Of a stretch of 64,000 nt of DNA, positions 27,930 to 40,600 are shown one piece after another; positions within the stretch are counted from its first letter, which is position 1, and the number at the start of each line of letters is the position of its first letter. The position numbers and the translations under genes were made by a program. The notes beneath the pieces are model-generated. The model had not been told where the DNA came from and made no database searches. It saw nothing but the letters and a program-made list of their open reading frames with translations. Source of the stretch: Stratiolaelaps scimitus (lineage: Eukaryota > Arthropoda > Arachnida > Mesostigmata > Laelapidae); contig JABWDB010000018.1 of assembly GCA_019614645.1 (NCBI GenBank), positions 992,001 to 1,056,000 on the forward strand. The letters run 5' to 3'.

Positions 27930-28710
27930 TTTGAGAGTATCTCTGTCGGGTGATCTACTCATACCCAGAGGATCGGGAAGTGGCTTCAAGGGGGCCGGGA
28001 GTGCACGGTTACTGCTGGAGTCCTGCAGGGCTCGATTTTCGAACCCCTGCTCAGGAATCTTGCCTAAGACGAGGGGTGCTCGAGATCGAGGATTGTCGAG
28101 AGGGAGTAGATACACTAGAGTATGTAGGTGATCTATCTGTCATGGTCACGGAGAGGAATGACAGCATGTATAGGCCACGGCCAATGAAGCCTTGGACAAA
28201 GTGGAACCTCGCAAGTCGGAAACCCTGTACCTAACAGATCGGAAGAGGACAATGGGAGTTCACCTTGTAATGACTGGTCATTCGAGAGACATCACGATGG
28301 AGACGAGGTATCTCAGGGTCATTCTCAATACTGGGATTAACCGAGTCGCTACTCCTGGATCAGTTAGGCCTCACTGTGACCAGAATGGCCACAATAGATG
28401 CCTGACAAAGATAATGCATGACAGCAATACCTGGGGGACAAACCAAACTTACCTGGACCAAGGGTCTGATACCGGATCTCTGTATTTGACTGAGGTCATA
28501 CCGGAAGCTAATGTGCAGTGGTGCTCAGGTGTCGCCCGGATACCACTGGTTCCAGGCTTAAATGGTCCAATTGGGAAAGCGCCGGCCCTACTATGCGTAC
28601 CTTGTAACACCAGGGAGGTAGACGATACAGAATACACAATGCCACATGGGGCACTCGATGACATTAGGGAGAAGCTTAACCATGAGGGGATTAGGGTGGA
28701 TATCAATTAA
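27930..28710 (+). pseudogene. Decayed R1/LOA-like LINE (RT C-terminal part)
   Basis: With several frame changes the plus strand shows a GVLQGSIFEPLL-like block (RT motif B), then LEYVGDLSVMVTE (motif C, the usual A/V-D-D changed to VGD). Next comes a TLYLTDRKR...RYLRVILNT block typical of the R1/LOA thumb region. Near 28595 is CVPCNTREVDDTEYTM, a damaged form of the C-terminal C-x2-C...DD-x-E-H motif. Frames shift and the catalytic Asp and zinc ligands are lost, so it is a relic. Confidence 0.65.
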
Positions 28711-28945
28711 AGGTATCATGGATTATTATATTGCCTCCTGTGCGTAATAGAATAAAGTGTCCATGCGAACGTCTCTAGGATGCCTCTGCTTACTACTGTT
28801 TTTCGAGCTGACCCTCAGCTGTTCCCCTATCTGACAGGCCTCAGCTCTTAACCTTTAGGTATTACTATGAGGATCTGTCGGGGCCACCTTTGCTTATTCT
28901 CTTCCTTACTCGTACCTGCCTCTGCTTACTAGTCCACCGCTAAGA

Positions 28946-29125
28946 AGCTCAAGCCCGGTGGCCTGGTGATGCATTCGTGTCCGCCAGCCTTGCAACCAGT
29001 GAAGACAAGTAAGCGCACGGGTTCGATCCCCCATCGTTACACATTTGAATTCAAAGGGGTTGTCCGTCTTATGAAGCAATGCCGAAAGCAATACCGTAGA
29101 AATTAAATGCTTAACGCTGATAATT
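28946..29125 (+). mobile_element. tRNA-derived SINE, family A
   Basis: An A-box-like GGTGGCCTGGTGATGC is followed by a B-box GGGTTCGATCC at about 29020. A body with TTGTCCGTCTTATGAAGC then leads to a tail with GCCGAAAGCAATACCGTAG. The same modules recur at 45877-46050 and 60825-61045, and rearranged at 52190-52370. Spacing of the boxes and repetition across the window support a tRNA-derived SINE. Confidence 0.7.
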
Positions 29126-29255
29126 TGTCCGGAAAGTTTACGTTGCTATTAGGGCATACACTTCAAACTTTCCTCTCCTTAATTGTTCAATAACTTTTGA
29201 ACTAAACGAGTTAGAACAAATATCTTTTAGTATGAGTTAGAGGTACTCTCCAGCT

Positions 29256-29537
29256 TTATTGACACACCGATTCCAGCGCTCTGGGAGTTGCATTTCCATA
29301 TATAATTTCGTTATCTATTGCTTTTGCGAGTAAGTCGACGGTTGCATATGGAACCCCACCTATTGCCCTTTTTAATGCATGGAAACAACCATAATCACAT
29401 GGGCTTAAATCCGGAGAATATGGGGGTTGATGCCATCGCTCAATATTGTTCCCCTCCATCCAGGCCGCAATTTCAGCAGTGCGGTGAGGTCTATAAGATT
29501 TCAGGTAATAGTAAGCTGCTTGCTTAGAAACATTCAA
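29256..29537 (-). pseudogene. mariner transposase C-terminal fragment
   Basis: The minus-strand frame of 93 codons contains YRPHRTAEIAAWM and then PPYSPDLSPCDYGCFHALK. This is the region around the third catalytic Asp of mariner (DD34D) transposases. The usual DNARPH block is degraded to SYRPH, so the second catalytic Asp is gone. Nothing like the N-terminal helix-turn-helix part is found upstream. It is an inactive remnant. Confidence 0.75.
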
Positions 29538-29739
29538 ATTTCATCAGAACCACAATGCTTGCTGTCTAAAGACATGAATTCCTGTCCCATAAGACAATCT
29601 GGTCATACATACCTTACAATACAACCTGTCATTTTCGCAACCTGCCAATGCTCCATTGGAGGATACTTAGCAGACGAATTCAATTATATTTTAAGAAAAT
29701 TCATTATGAAGCCCAATTGGTTGGGGTAGCACATGTGAA

Positions 29740-30650
29740 CAACGTCATTGCATAACTATTGAAGCTTATTCATATCATTTGGGCAGCATTTGTACTCCAT
29801 GAACGCCTATTAAAAATGCATACGGGTATCACAATCACCAACATTTCGAACCTCTTTGAAAGGACGCTCCATCTCATCGGTTTCTAAGCGTACCCAACAT
29901 GGAACCTGCATTATCTCGTTGTGTATCTATTATATTAAAAGTCTCTGCATAACAAAAAGTATAGTCTCTCCCAAATGTATATAGTACAACCTCATTCTAT
30001 TTAGTATTTTGAAGAACTAATTTCGAAGCTCCGTTTAGTTAATTAGAAGATAGATACACCTCCCCTAGACACCTACATCTTCTTCGATTGACTGGCCCTT
30101 ACGTACGAAAAAAAATGGCATTTCATGATCTTGGAAGACATGTTCCAATAATAATTAACCATTTGCAAGTCGTACAAATTATAGATGATATATGGCAGTG
30201 CCTTCCTACGACGGCATTCACGCAAGCACAAATCATGACTACCATTGCTTGCCCATATCATCAGCGAGTAGCTCGTAAATGCATTCCCGATATGTTTTCC
30301 GTTACCGAATGTATACTGTGCTAACTAATAGAGCCTATTGTGACTGGAACATTACACACAACGTTTCCAAAAATGTCAGTTTGATCGGGCTCAGCCCCTC
30401 TGAAGATCATATGACGCCTGCAAATGCGCACCCACACAAGCGACAAACGTACGCAGAGCGCGCGCTGCTAAAGCAGACACACTGCCATATTTCGAGGTGA
30501 CAACAGCGTAAAATCTATTCCTAATAGCGAGCGAGTACATCAACACAGGTTTTCGTATATCAATCAAAAATCAAGAGGGAGACAAAGCCCTCAAATTTGT
30601 CCGACCACGAGAAGGAGAAAGAGAGGCGGGCTTCATCTGCCCGCCGCTGG
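29740..30650. other. Intergenic, no feature seen
   Basis: This is AT-rich sequence with short open frames only. I recognise no repeat or coding signature. Confidence 0.4.
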
Positions 30651-30654
30651 GAAC

Positions 30655-30720
30655 TGAATTACAATGGCGCCATCTTGGTTTCGCCAGGACTGCTCTTGTT
30701 TACATTCGAGCTTCCAGCTG
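30655..30720 (+). promoter_or_regulatory. Candidate promoter region upstream of FBXO42
   Basis: The sequence AATGGCGCCATCTTGG near 30663 contains, on the minus strand, CCAAGATGGCG. This is the core of YY1-like initiator sites found at start sites of housekeeping genes in animals. It lies in a locally GC-richer stretch about 1 kb upstream of the FBXO42 start codon. A 5' UTR intron would be needed or implied. Position and motif are the only evidence. Confidence 0.25.
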
Positions 30721-31680
30721 TGCACCGTTCGATTTTGACCACCCCCTGCGTTGGGAGAAGTTCTCGAGAAAAATGACATTGGCGTAGCGTGCAATCAAGT
30801 ACGTACCTTGCAGAAAAAGTTCCTTTTTTCCACTATTGCTTAACGTCGATCTGAGAATAGCCCCGAGTGCAGAGGTGAGCGCGCGCGTTTCTGGCCAAGT
30901 GTCACTTGTTGTGTAATACCAGCTAGCCTTCGCGAGCTGCATTAATTGGTCTGCATTACACTGGTCGGTCTCAGGGTGAAAAAGCGTTCAATTTCAGGTA
31001 AGCTTCGACGGGTGGGATCAGATCGGTCTCGATCGAAAGTCGCCATCATTCGTATTTGCTGCACATAGGTAAAATGTGTCTGTTGCACGAATGAATTTAG
31101 TATGCAGATCATTGTATATCGGTAGAAGTGGATGTTAATTAGGATTCGAGTATGATACAGAATTTTTCACAGGTCCTTCATTCTTTGCTACTGAACATTG
31201 TTAAGAGGCCTCTCGTTTGCAATTTGCATTGCAGTGTCCTTGTCGATTTGTCGACATTCGACTAAATAAAATACATCCGCGTGTGCATATCATTATCATT
31301 GGCAGTTTGTGATGAATGGGTTCATGTGTGCAACCAAATTCGATCTTTTCGATGGATGTCCTATACCTTAAACGCGATTGGTTAGTTTTGATGTACTTTT
31401 TTTTCAATTAAAATCGTTCGTCCCAATACAGTTCCCAAATCAAGGATGTTGTCATTTTGCTCACAATGATTTATGCGACTATCTCCAGGAATCAGTCAAG
31501 ATTGTCGTCGTGGTGATAGCCAGCGCTCTCGGTAAACGGGTCCGCGATTGAAGACGTGCCCGACAAGTAGGACAGGCCGTCGGGCCGCCGTACATTTCGG
31601 CGGGTCTGGCAAGAAACAGAAGGCCTTGAATATCGGAGGACAAGCCGCCGAGGCGCGCGCGTCGAGCGGCGCTAGTGACA

Positions 31681-34600
31681 ATGGTTGCCACGATCAACGA
31701 GCTGCCCGAGGTGGTGCTGGAGTATATCCTGCTGCAACTTTCGCCATATTCAGATCTACATGCATGCTCGCAGGTGCGTGTCGTAGTTTTCACGATTGTG
31801 TTATATGTACCCGTGGAGGCGGTCATTTGTCATTAAGGCTGTTTTGCAAGTCCAGAGGTGGTAATCTGAAGGGGCGTCACGTCACGGGAGTACAGTGGGT
31901 CAGGTTGAAAACTTTCTAATTCAAGCGCGAAATGGTATCCGGGGTCGCACGACTGATGTGAAGCCTTGCGTTGTCGTGTTTACTGCTCGCCTTGTGAGTG
32001 GGTTGCTTCTGTGGCAACGCACTCTGCACCCGCTCCAGCTGAGCCGAGTAGACAGACTTGCAGTTTCAAGAACTCCTGATGCAGGATTTCCTTGCTGGAC
32101 CACCGTACACACAGAAGAGGTTTTTTTTGGTTATTAGTTTTCCGCTTTGTCTACGCCTTTCCTTTTTGAACCTACTAATATTGCCGGGTATCATTGTCGT
32201 ACTGGATCCACTTCTCATCACTTGTGACAACACGATCCAAAAATTCGCACTGGGAGTGACGTTGGAAGAGGGAGATGCGCGAATCGTGAGAGTATAAGGA
32301 ATCCTGTTTCCGAGCCTGTAAATTCGCCCCATTTCTCCCCAGCTTCTTAGCGAGCATAACAATGCTCACTGAAGGATTCTCCTCCAGTTCGCACTTCACC
32401 CTGTCATTGTCAGTCTTAGTGGGTCTTCCCGACTTGAGAGCGTCTTTGAGGTGAAAATCACCGGCAAAAAGCCACCTCTCAACCGACCTAACCGAGACAC
32501 AACATGGTCCAAAAGTCTCGTACAAGTCGGCAGCTGTATTTACAGCCGTATCACCGAATCTGAACGTGAATAAGAAAATAACGCGAAAATATCGTCATGA
32601 GACAGCTCCATTTTATCTCTTCAAGAGAAAGTTTGTACACCACCAATGTGGACCACTTTCACAATGAATGCACTCGAAAAGAATACAGTAACGACAATCA
32701 ACAACGATTTTGCCTGCTACACATCGCAGCTCTCCCCCAAATCGGCAACGTTTGAATGACCAAAACTGCCATGACAAAACATATTTCCACCACTATTTTA
32801 TGATAGAAAAAGGTGCCCTTTCACCAATTCGACGTCGTCATCTATTTCAGGTGAATCGACTATGGAACGAGCTCGCAAAACGAGCGATGTTCAAGATTCG
32901 CCGAGATCTCGAACAAGCTGTGCAAAATCAGCAGCTTCAATGGTTCACGAGGCCCATCGAAGAAGGCGAGATCGGCGCATGTGAGTATTGATAGACAAAT
33001 CCCTGCAGACATATTTATTTAAAAACATGCATCATGTTTCTCTCAAGTCTATACTTTCCTGCTCGCCGACGAGCTATAATATGCGTTGTTCGTCTGCACT
33101 GGTCATCATTTTGACCTGTTTCAGCCTATATCCAAAAGCGCCATTCACACTCATGCGTTGTCCTCGGTCGACGGATGTACGTCTTCGGGGGCTGTACGTC
33201 AAACACCTCCACTACCTACAACGACCTTTGGTTAGTGGAATTAGTTGGTCTAACTGGATTTCGGCTATCTCCCACAAAGAGATATTTTTATTATACATAT
33301 ACACTAGCTCTGATACACACCCATTGTTGACCATCGTCAACTGCAGGCGGATGTCCATACAAGATGAATGATTGTGTGCATACGGGAGAAACTTGGGCAC
33401 AATACATATCCGTTATGTGTGCATTGTCTAACTATACATGCTGAATTAAGCGCTTCTTAGTGCCTCCCTTTATAAACGAAAACAACCATCATTGTTGTGT
33501 CTGTACAAGATACGATTAATAGGATTGGGTTGGCTAGACAGTGATATTCGATAAAATACATTCGTTCAGCTCAGGTGTACAGGTTTCTATGACAATCCCG
33601 AACGGTGACCTCAAATAACTGATAGTAATGTGATTGATTGTAGGTCGTACGATCTCGGCCGCCGCGTTTGGGTGAAACCACTTTCATATGGAACCTATCC
33701 TCCACCGAAGGCGTGCGCCTCCCTGATCACGCATCAGAACAGACTCGTCCTCTTCGGTGGCTGGGCGCACACTTCGCCGTACTATCCTCTCTACAACGTG
33801 AGTACGATGCAAAGAAACCATGTACAATCAGATTACTTATATATGATTGCTACTAATAATCATAGTAATAATAATAATTATTATTAAGATTATCATTGGG
33901 TAGGTGTCGCATAAACCAAATTTCTGTATAACCATATGCTTGCATTTAAACAAGTAAAAAAGACGTACACCTGAAGTACAGGTCCGAATCAAACGGCACG
34001 CCTCAATGCCGATTGTTCGCGGTACAATATCTCCGCTAACACTTTTTGACTTTTCAAAACAATCAAACGAGCGATGAACGGTATGAGCAGTGACGGTCCT
34101 AGAAAGGCCAAAACAGCTTGCAATAGATAGCAGGTTTATGACATGCTTCGCTGTAGTGGCATCGATTTCGTATAGACATTTTTGTTCACTTTTGCACAGT
34201 ACTGCCTTAGCCAATCGGCCAATCGAGCTACGTAAGCCGATTGGACAGCAACTGATGAATGGATTCGTCTAATTGCCATTGTTGCATGTGCATGTAATAA
34301 TGCTTTCAGTCCTGGCGGATCTTTGATCACATTCACACCTACGATCCGGCGATGAATTGTTGGACGGAAGTCAACCGAACGGCAACTTCAGGTGGGAAAT
34401 ATCACCGCAGTGGTCACATTGTTCTATTGACCTACGTCTATTAAAGTGCATCTTTTTCAAAGTATGTTTCTTGACAGGTTCGTTGCAGCGATATGATTGG
34501 CGTTTCGATTTTACCAGTTCTCGATATCAAACAAATACACATCGGAGAGAATATGAGCCGAATGTACAATTGTCGAAGCGAAAAATGCGCAATTAAATCT

Positions 34601-37600
34601 ATAATTATGCAATACTATTGCCTCTGCAATAACTACCCTCGGGCTATACCTTGAGAAAATACACATACAGAAATGTTTCACGATACGTCAAACAAAATGG
34701 CTTAGTTTGAGCAAGGTCACGTTGATTCAAACAGTAGTGAAATAGTTAATGACGAAAGTTTCAGCACGTTCGCGACGGAAAAAAAGCCTCCCATAAATAC
34801 GTGGTGGTCTAGCGTGTTGCAATCTGGACCATATCGCATGCAGAATCGACTCAAGGTTTATTCAAGGTTCGCTATTTCATTGTAGTGAGGCGTAGGCACG
34901 GGGTACCTCCACTAAACAATTGTAAATTTAGAGTCGCTCTATGGGTCGCTACTGTTCTAGGTTGTTGTCCAGCAACGGCCGGCCATACCGCATCTCTGTT
35001 TCGAGAAGATAAGATGCTCCTCTTCGGAGGACTCCAGGCTCTCGATGACGGCCGAGGGCCGCCGTACAACATGTACGTAGAATTCATTAATCATTCATAG
35101 AAATCATTAATTAAAATTGTAGCTAAGTTCGAGAACTGGTTGGCAATTAGGTTCACTATAATATCATTCTGTACGTTTCTTTCACTTCATGTCGCTCGAT
35201 TGTTTTCATATATATATAACATAACATTTGCGGTTTATTTCCGGAACTGCAATTTTACAATGCTTAAGTTCTCGATTAAAAAATAGGGTGTTATATAGTG
35301 GTGTTCATAAAATTAAGGCATTCCCTATATTTCAATAGATCGTTACCAGAGCACACATTTGAGGAATTTATTCTGTATCAGATCGTGTCAAATAACATAC
35401 ATATCACCAAGAAGAGAGCATATGACGGCGTATGCAGCCTGCTACAACGAAATGTGTAATTTTTCGAGTGTTCAAAAAGATCAGGCACCCTCATGAACAT
35501 TCATCTGATACAAATAAATTCCTCAAATGTGTGCCCTTTGTAACGGTGTGTTGAAATGTAGGGGGTGCTTTAAGTTTTTGAACACCACCGTATATATAAA
35601 TACCCACGGAAGATGGAGGCCACGCATAGATGGGAAACCGCAGCCCTTGCTCGCATGGACCCTAGGCCTGCGTGGCCTAACTTCGCTGTATAAGACTGTT
35701 AGTCTTTTAGCACACGATCCTGTTAAGGCACGCAATTCCTTCTACCACCTCAAATATCCCTTAATAGATACTTCTTGCGCTACAATCTTTATTTCTATAT
35801 GCTGGCACATCGACGGTAAGCGATGTCTTGCGATTTATTGAGTGTGTCTTAGAAAGCGGACGTATACTAAATACAAACAATTATTATTATTATTACTGAT
35901 GACCTAGATCTACTTGTACTTCAGGTCGAATGATGTGTGGCTTCTGAACCTAAAAAGTTGGATGTGGTCAAAGCAGAAAATTCAAGGAGCAAAGCCAAAG
36001 CCTCGGTATGGACATTCACAGATTGCCCTTGATGATAATCACATTCTAATTATCGGTAAGCACTGAATCGATTACTAATTATTATTATATTATCCAATAT
36101 TTGTGCGTCAACGTGAACTGTGTTCGCGAGCAGCATAGAATATTTCCACACAAGTATTCTCAATTGTTTTTATTTGCGCCTACCTCCAAAGCAACGCGAT
36201 CTCCTCACCAAATTGCGTTTACTAAGTAACAATAGGTTGCCTGTATTTCCAGCAGTGGGATTTTGTGTATTAACTACGAGCGAACATTGGCCTGTTGAAT
36301 TCAAATTGCAGGCGGCTGTAGCGGTCCCGATGAAATGCTGTACGATTTGTGGCTGTTAGAGGTAAGTAAAAATAAAATTGCTGATTGAGTCGTCTATTAT
36401 TATTGTTATTATCATCATCATTCCTCTATGGTCGCTATTTTCGATTTTAGTTTCACTCGAATTGTTTACTTGCTCAAATTTTTTTTCGTCCTCAAAATCG
36501 CCCAAGATACCGTAAATATCTCTATCCAAATTAGCTGTCGTAGAGTCCGACGGGCCCAAACAACAGCAAAATCCCCCGTCGAAGAGCACCAATGACGAGC
36601 TCTTGGGGCGTACGTAGCACAGGTTGATATCAGTTACTGCAATTGGTCAAGTATCTAATAATAAATCTGATTTCACTTGTCACTCGGTAACTGACCCGTT
36701 GACCACTGACCCAAGGCGTGTTCGGCAAATTCAACGTCAGACAATCTTGAATGGAAGTGGTATCCGATTGAGGTGTTGAACCAAAAGGATGGTGCCCCGA
36801 GGTGAGTTGTACCAACGGCAGTTGTTCTCGTACAAGATATTCGTATTGTTTTCGCTAACGGCTGTTTCAGAGCTGAAATAGCACTTGGTGCTTCATGTCG
36901 CTAGCGTGCGTCACACGCTCGATCATTTCATCATTGTCCCCAGTAAACTAAAGCCACTGGTCGACCGTGGTGTGATCTCTGCTATTTCTCACGCGTATCG
37001 TCTAGGCTTAGCTTCCATCCAGCCTGTCGAGTGGGCGATTGGGTTGTAATGCTCGGACGCAGCCGATACGGCGCTAAAATCGTCCCTCAGGCTCCTGTGC
37101 GAGTGCTCGCCTCGCCTCTACGGGCGCGTCCGGCGGGTGCCGATTTTATGCCCGGCCCATCGCGACTCGACCGGGGTCCGCCCGGTGGGGCCGGAAAAGC
37201 CGCGTCTCCTTCACACGCCGCAGGCTGGAAGTCAACGATGAGCGTCTACGCGCTCGATATTTCCGAGCTGGTGGAGAAGAAGCGAGCTCATTGGGTGGAG
37301 CGGGCTGAGGCGGCGAGCCGCCTCCAACAGCCGCCCGAGTATCTCGTTCTCTACACACTCGTCAAAGGCCAAGGTAATGATAGATACTAGCGGCAACATA
37401 TATATATATATATATATATATGGATAGTTCTTGTATTGTCTAAGGACGATCTCTTCCTACCTCTCGTCATCGATGTCGGTATGCCGCTACAATTTCCATA
37501 TGTCAAATCGAAGTATAAAGTTGGCGTTTGCTATTTCACTTAAACGCCCATCTGTGTTACCAGGCGAACTGTTGATGTTTGGCGGCATACGGCGAGAAAA

Positions 37601-37688
37601 CGGTTCGGGCAACGCCGAGGTTCCGGCCAACTCAGACAACGCCTCGAATGATCTGTATTCGCTGTCCTTTAAGCAAGAGGTGATTTGA
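31681..37688 (+). CDS. FBXO42: FBXO42: F-box and Kelch-repeat protein, 11 exons
   Basis: FBXO42 (JFK) is a substrate receptor of SCF (SKP1-CUL1-F-box) ubiquitin ligases. Exons: 31681-31773, 32851-32980, 33125-33230, 33644-33797, 34310-34391, 34973-35072, 35925-36055, 36312-36361, 36716-36801, 37012-37373, 37564-37688 (TGA). All introns are GT-AG and all phases agree, giving 472 residues. The F-box is INELPEVVLEYILLQLSPY, continuing after the first intron with VNRLWNELAKRA. Kelch blades follow with MYVFGGC, LVLFGGW, IHTYDP, MLLFGGL, MSNDVWLL, ILIIGGC and HPACRVGDWVVM. A Gly/Pro/Ala-rich linker and a final blade, MSVYALDI...GELLMFGGI, end the protein. It is much shorter than the human protein (about 717 residues), mainly because the disordered region before the last blade is short. 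The ATG at 31681 sits in GACAATGG. Upstream coding exons are possible but not needed. Confidence 0.93.
32175..32525 (-). pseudogene. mariner transposase fragment, internally deleted
   Basis: The minus-strand frame reads GRPTKTDNDRV and SVSIVMLAKKLG (second helix-turn-helix and linker of irritans/SETMAR-type mariner). It then passes, after lost sequence, to FLDRVVTSDEKWIQYDN, the block with the first catalytic Asp. The central and C-terminal parts are missing or broken. It lies antisense in FBXO42 intron 1. It is not the same copy as the fragment at 29256, which covers the other end of a transposase of a different subtype. Confidence 0.75.
35212..35295 (-). repeat. LINE 3' end only
   Basis: Tandem ATAAC units are followed by TTTATTTCCGGAACTGCAA and ACAATGCTTAAGTTCTCG. 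This is the same 3' terminus as the LINEs at 15086 and 18066, but with no coding part. It is an extremely 5'-truncated insertion in FBXO42 intron 35073-35924, antisense to the gene. A MITE begins directly beside it. Confidence 0.65.
35297..35590. mobile_element. Tc1/mariner-type MITE with long terminal inverted repeats
   Basis: The first about 85 bp (35298-35382, starting GTGGTGTTCA) are the inverted complement of the last about 88 bp (35503-35590, ending TGAACACCACCG). Identity is roughly 75-80 percent, including a shared block CACACATTTGAGGAATTTAT. TA dinucleotides flank both ends, as for Tc1/mariner insertion. The roughly 120-bp centre has no open frame. It lies in FBXO42 intron 35073-35924 and is non-autonomous. 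Confidence 0.7.
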
Positions 37689-40600
37689 ACAGATCAAATG
37701 GGATGAAGTTCACAATCTCGAATGATACGAAGATTATCAGCAACATCACTGTCTTCATCTTGATCGGTTGTCCACCATCATCAAGATTCTTCCCTCCGAC
37801 TGACCGGTGCCGACCTCACGAGATTTGAATCTTGTACTCGACAGGTATCGGCACCGATTACAGCTGGCGTAAGCATATACGACCCGCATAGATACTTCGG
37901 GGGTCTCCTGTTGGCCGTGTACATAAACACAAGATGAAATCCCCAGCCGGATTTCGCTCGACTAGAAGTGTATGGTGTACTTTTGCGGCTAATTATGTAA
38001 TCTGTCTGTACATTTATTGAATCATTAAGCTTCATTCAGTGAGTATTTTGTACGTTCTCCTTAACACAGGCTTGCCGTGGTACGCGAGCAAGCTGCCTTT
38101 ATTGGAGAGAGAGATTGAGTAAATGCTTCATTTGTATACAACTGCTATACAACCGCTCTCGTGCGTTGGCCACAGTGGAAACAATATTGCAAAGAATGAA
38201 CGTTGTGAACAACTAACTCACCAATCGAAACCCACCAAAAACACGGAACTCGACGAACTAATTAAAAACGACTGTAGCTAATTGAATACGGTGACGAGTA
38301 GAGACAGAGAGAAGATATGCATTCAATCGTAGCGAACTATGCCACAGCTGATTGAGAATGATAACCTTCATCAGGTCCACTTTAGTTCGAGTTGAGTTCT
38401 GGTCATGAGGACGGAATGCCTCATGTATAAACGTATTTCAGTAGGGGGGAACTCTGAACGAAGCGAACTCGGAACTTATCCGAGGAACTAGTTATTAGTG
38501 TTGTTGGAGTAAATGCCGAAACTATTGCCTGAAAATAAACCTGAGAGAGCGATAGAGAAAAAACGTCAAATTGTAATGAAATACAATTGAATTCACATCT
38601 ATAATTTTGTAGATTATGAGGCGACTGAATTCATGGGATGGATATCAGCTGATTTGATGTGTTGACCTTGTGTTTTGTACACGCGCTCGAGGGATCGGAC
38701 TGCGAGAATTACGAGGCTTCTCGCCCCTATATAGGGAGGCAGCTCGCTTTTTAAACCAACTGATCATTATTATAATCAGTATGATGATTATTTTAGTATA
38801 CAGTGACTATACGTAACATTATTTAGCATGAGCTGTGTGCTAAATCTGATTTTGGGCAATACTCCGCGGCCGAGTGAATGCTGCTCCATTGCGGAAATTT
38901 GCCTTTGAATACTGAGGAATCAAGTTGATACACTCCACCATGAAGTTTATGCATGTTTGTATACTGTCTAATCAATTTATATATATATATGGTAACTTGC
39001 CTATCTAAGTGACTATACATACAATTATATCTATTTGTTCAACTTGATAAAGCCACACACACACACACACGCAAGAGATATCGAGTGAGAAAAAGTTGTT
39101 AATAAAACCAAAATACTGTATATTTATGATGAATGAAGCTATCTGTGTGTCGTTTTTAAAGGTGTACAGGATTTGTTATCTTCTAGGTTATTAATTTTTT
39201 ATTAATCCAGTTCAGACCACCTTTTAATTGTTTGTTTTTTTTTCTCAAAAGCTCCTCGTTATAGTTAATGTCTGCTTCTGCGTCGGCATTTTTATGAATA
39301 TGGCTCCATTGTGTAAACCTAGGTTCGAATCAAAGTGAACTCTATATATATATATGTGAAAATTAGTGGATTAATGCTCGTCGTGCAGAAATTGTTTCCT
39401 ATCCTGATATCTATCTCCCCTTGAGGACCATAGATATATTCTAATGTAGTATAGAGCTCTATGTGCGTTGAGGATAATAGCCGTTGAGCACTCGTTTTGA
39501 AGAGCCATATATATTTTTAGGGATGCGACCCTTTTGGCCTGTGGAATTTAATTTATTTGTATGTATATTTTCTAAATATTCTATACAAGCTACAGAGTTT
39601 ATAAATTCACCGGAGCTAAAAGGTGTACACGTAATACTTACAGCACATATGAGTGACCTTTTCTCCCGAGTGTTTTCGACCATTTGTCACAGAAACCATT
39701 ATTTCCAATCCAGAGGTAGTGTGTCATTGCCGAGAGGTGGATTTCATGCGGATTGCATGGTGCATTGTTGTCATGTCCCGATTTGTGACGGAGTGAGGAT
39801 GTGGATGCAGCCCAACCCTTAGTCCGTCCATTTTTTTTTCGTGAGGAACACACCAACGCGGTTGTACTGTTCATTTATTGACTTTGATTGCCTTTCAAAG
39901 AGCTGATCGCGACGTCCTTGCTTTACGTCACCTGTTTACAACGCTATGAAATGATACGGTGAGCTGCCAGTCGTAGGCGAACACTATGTTGACGTAGAGG
40001 CTAGTTGTAATGTTGAACTCTAGGTATGTATGAGCAAAAGTCGCAAAACATGCTGTGACTAGGGATATACAAAGCTTCGAATAATCTGTTTTTGTAGAGG
40101 TATCTTCGATTTCTTTGTTCGCAGGTCAGGTTATGCCAGGCTGACAACTTGTTTCATTCGATCGTTGCATCTACGATTGTCACCGTTATGTCCACCCCGG
40201 CGTGGGTCAGAGCGGCTGCTGAGATCGATGCTGCTTGGAGTTAAATTGGCAAAATTCTCTATTAATCATTTACGACCGATCTACACGAACGCTGCCGTAA
40301 GGGTTTCGCCGAAGCTAACCCTTTAGAAACAAAAGAGGTTCGTCTGCCAACTGTCATCCTCATTGTTCGATGTAAAGCAAGTCGTCCTTGTGCGACGAGC
40401 TTCATAAGCTGACCGCCGACCAAAGCCTTACTCTGCTGGCCGATACGGGATTGAGTTTCTACAGATATGTGTGATTTCCAGAACTGTTTTTGTGCGAGAC
40501 GAGGCCGTCAAATGAACGGAAAGAGTTTACGCAGTAAGAACTGTCATACAGTGGTCAAATTGGAGGCTTACGGCTTTCGTTGCGAACAATGTTCGATTCG

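Noticed and set aside
28946..29125. A functional tRNA gene
   Set aside because: A and B boxes are present, but no cloverleaf with proper acceptor stem pairing is visible and the sequence recurs with a non-tRNA body, so it is a SINE. The same applies at 45877, 60825 and 63026.
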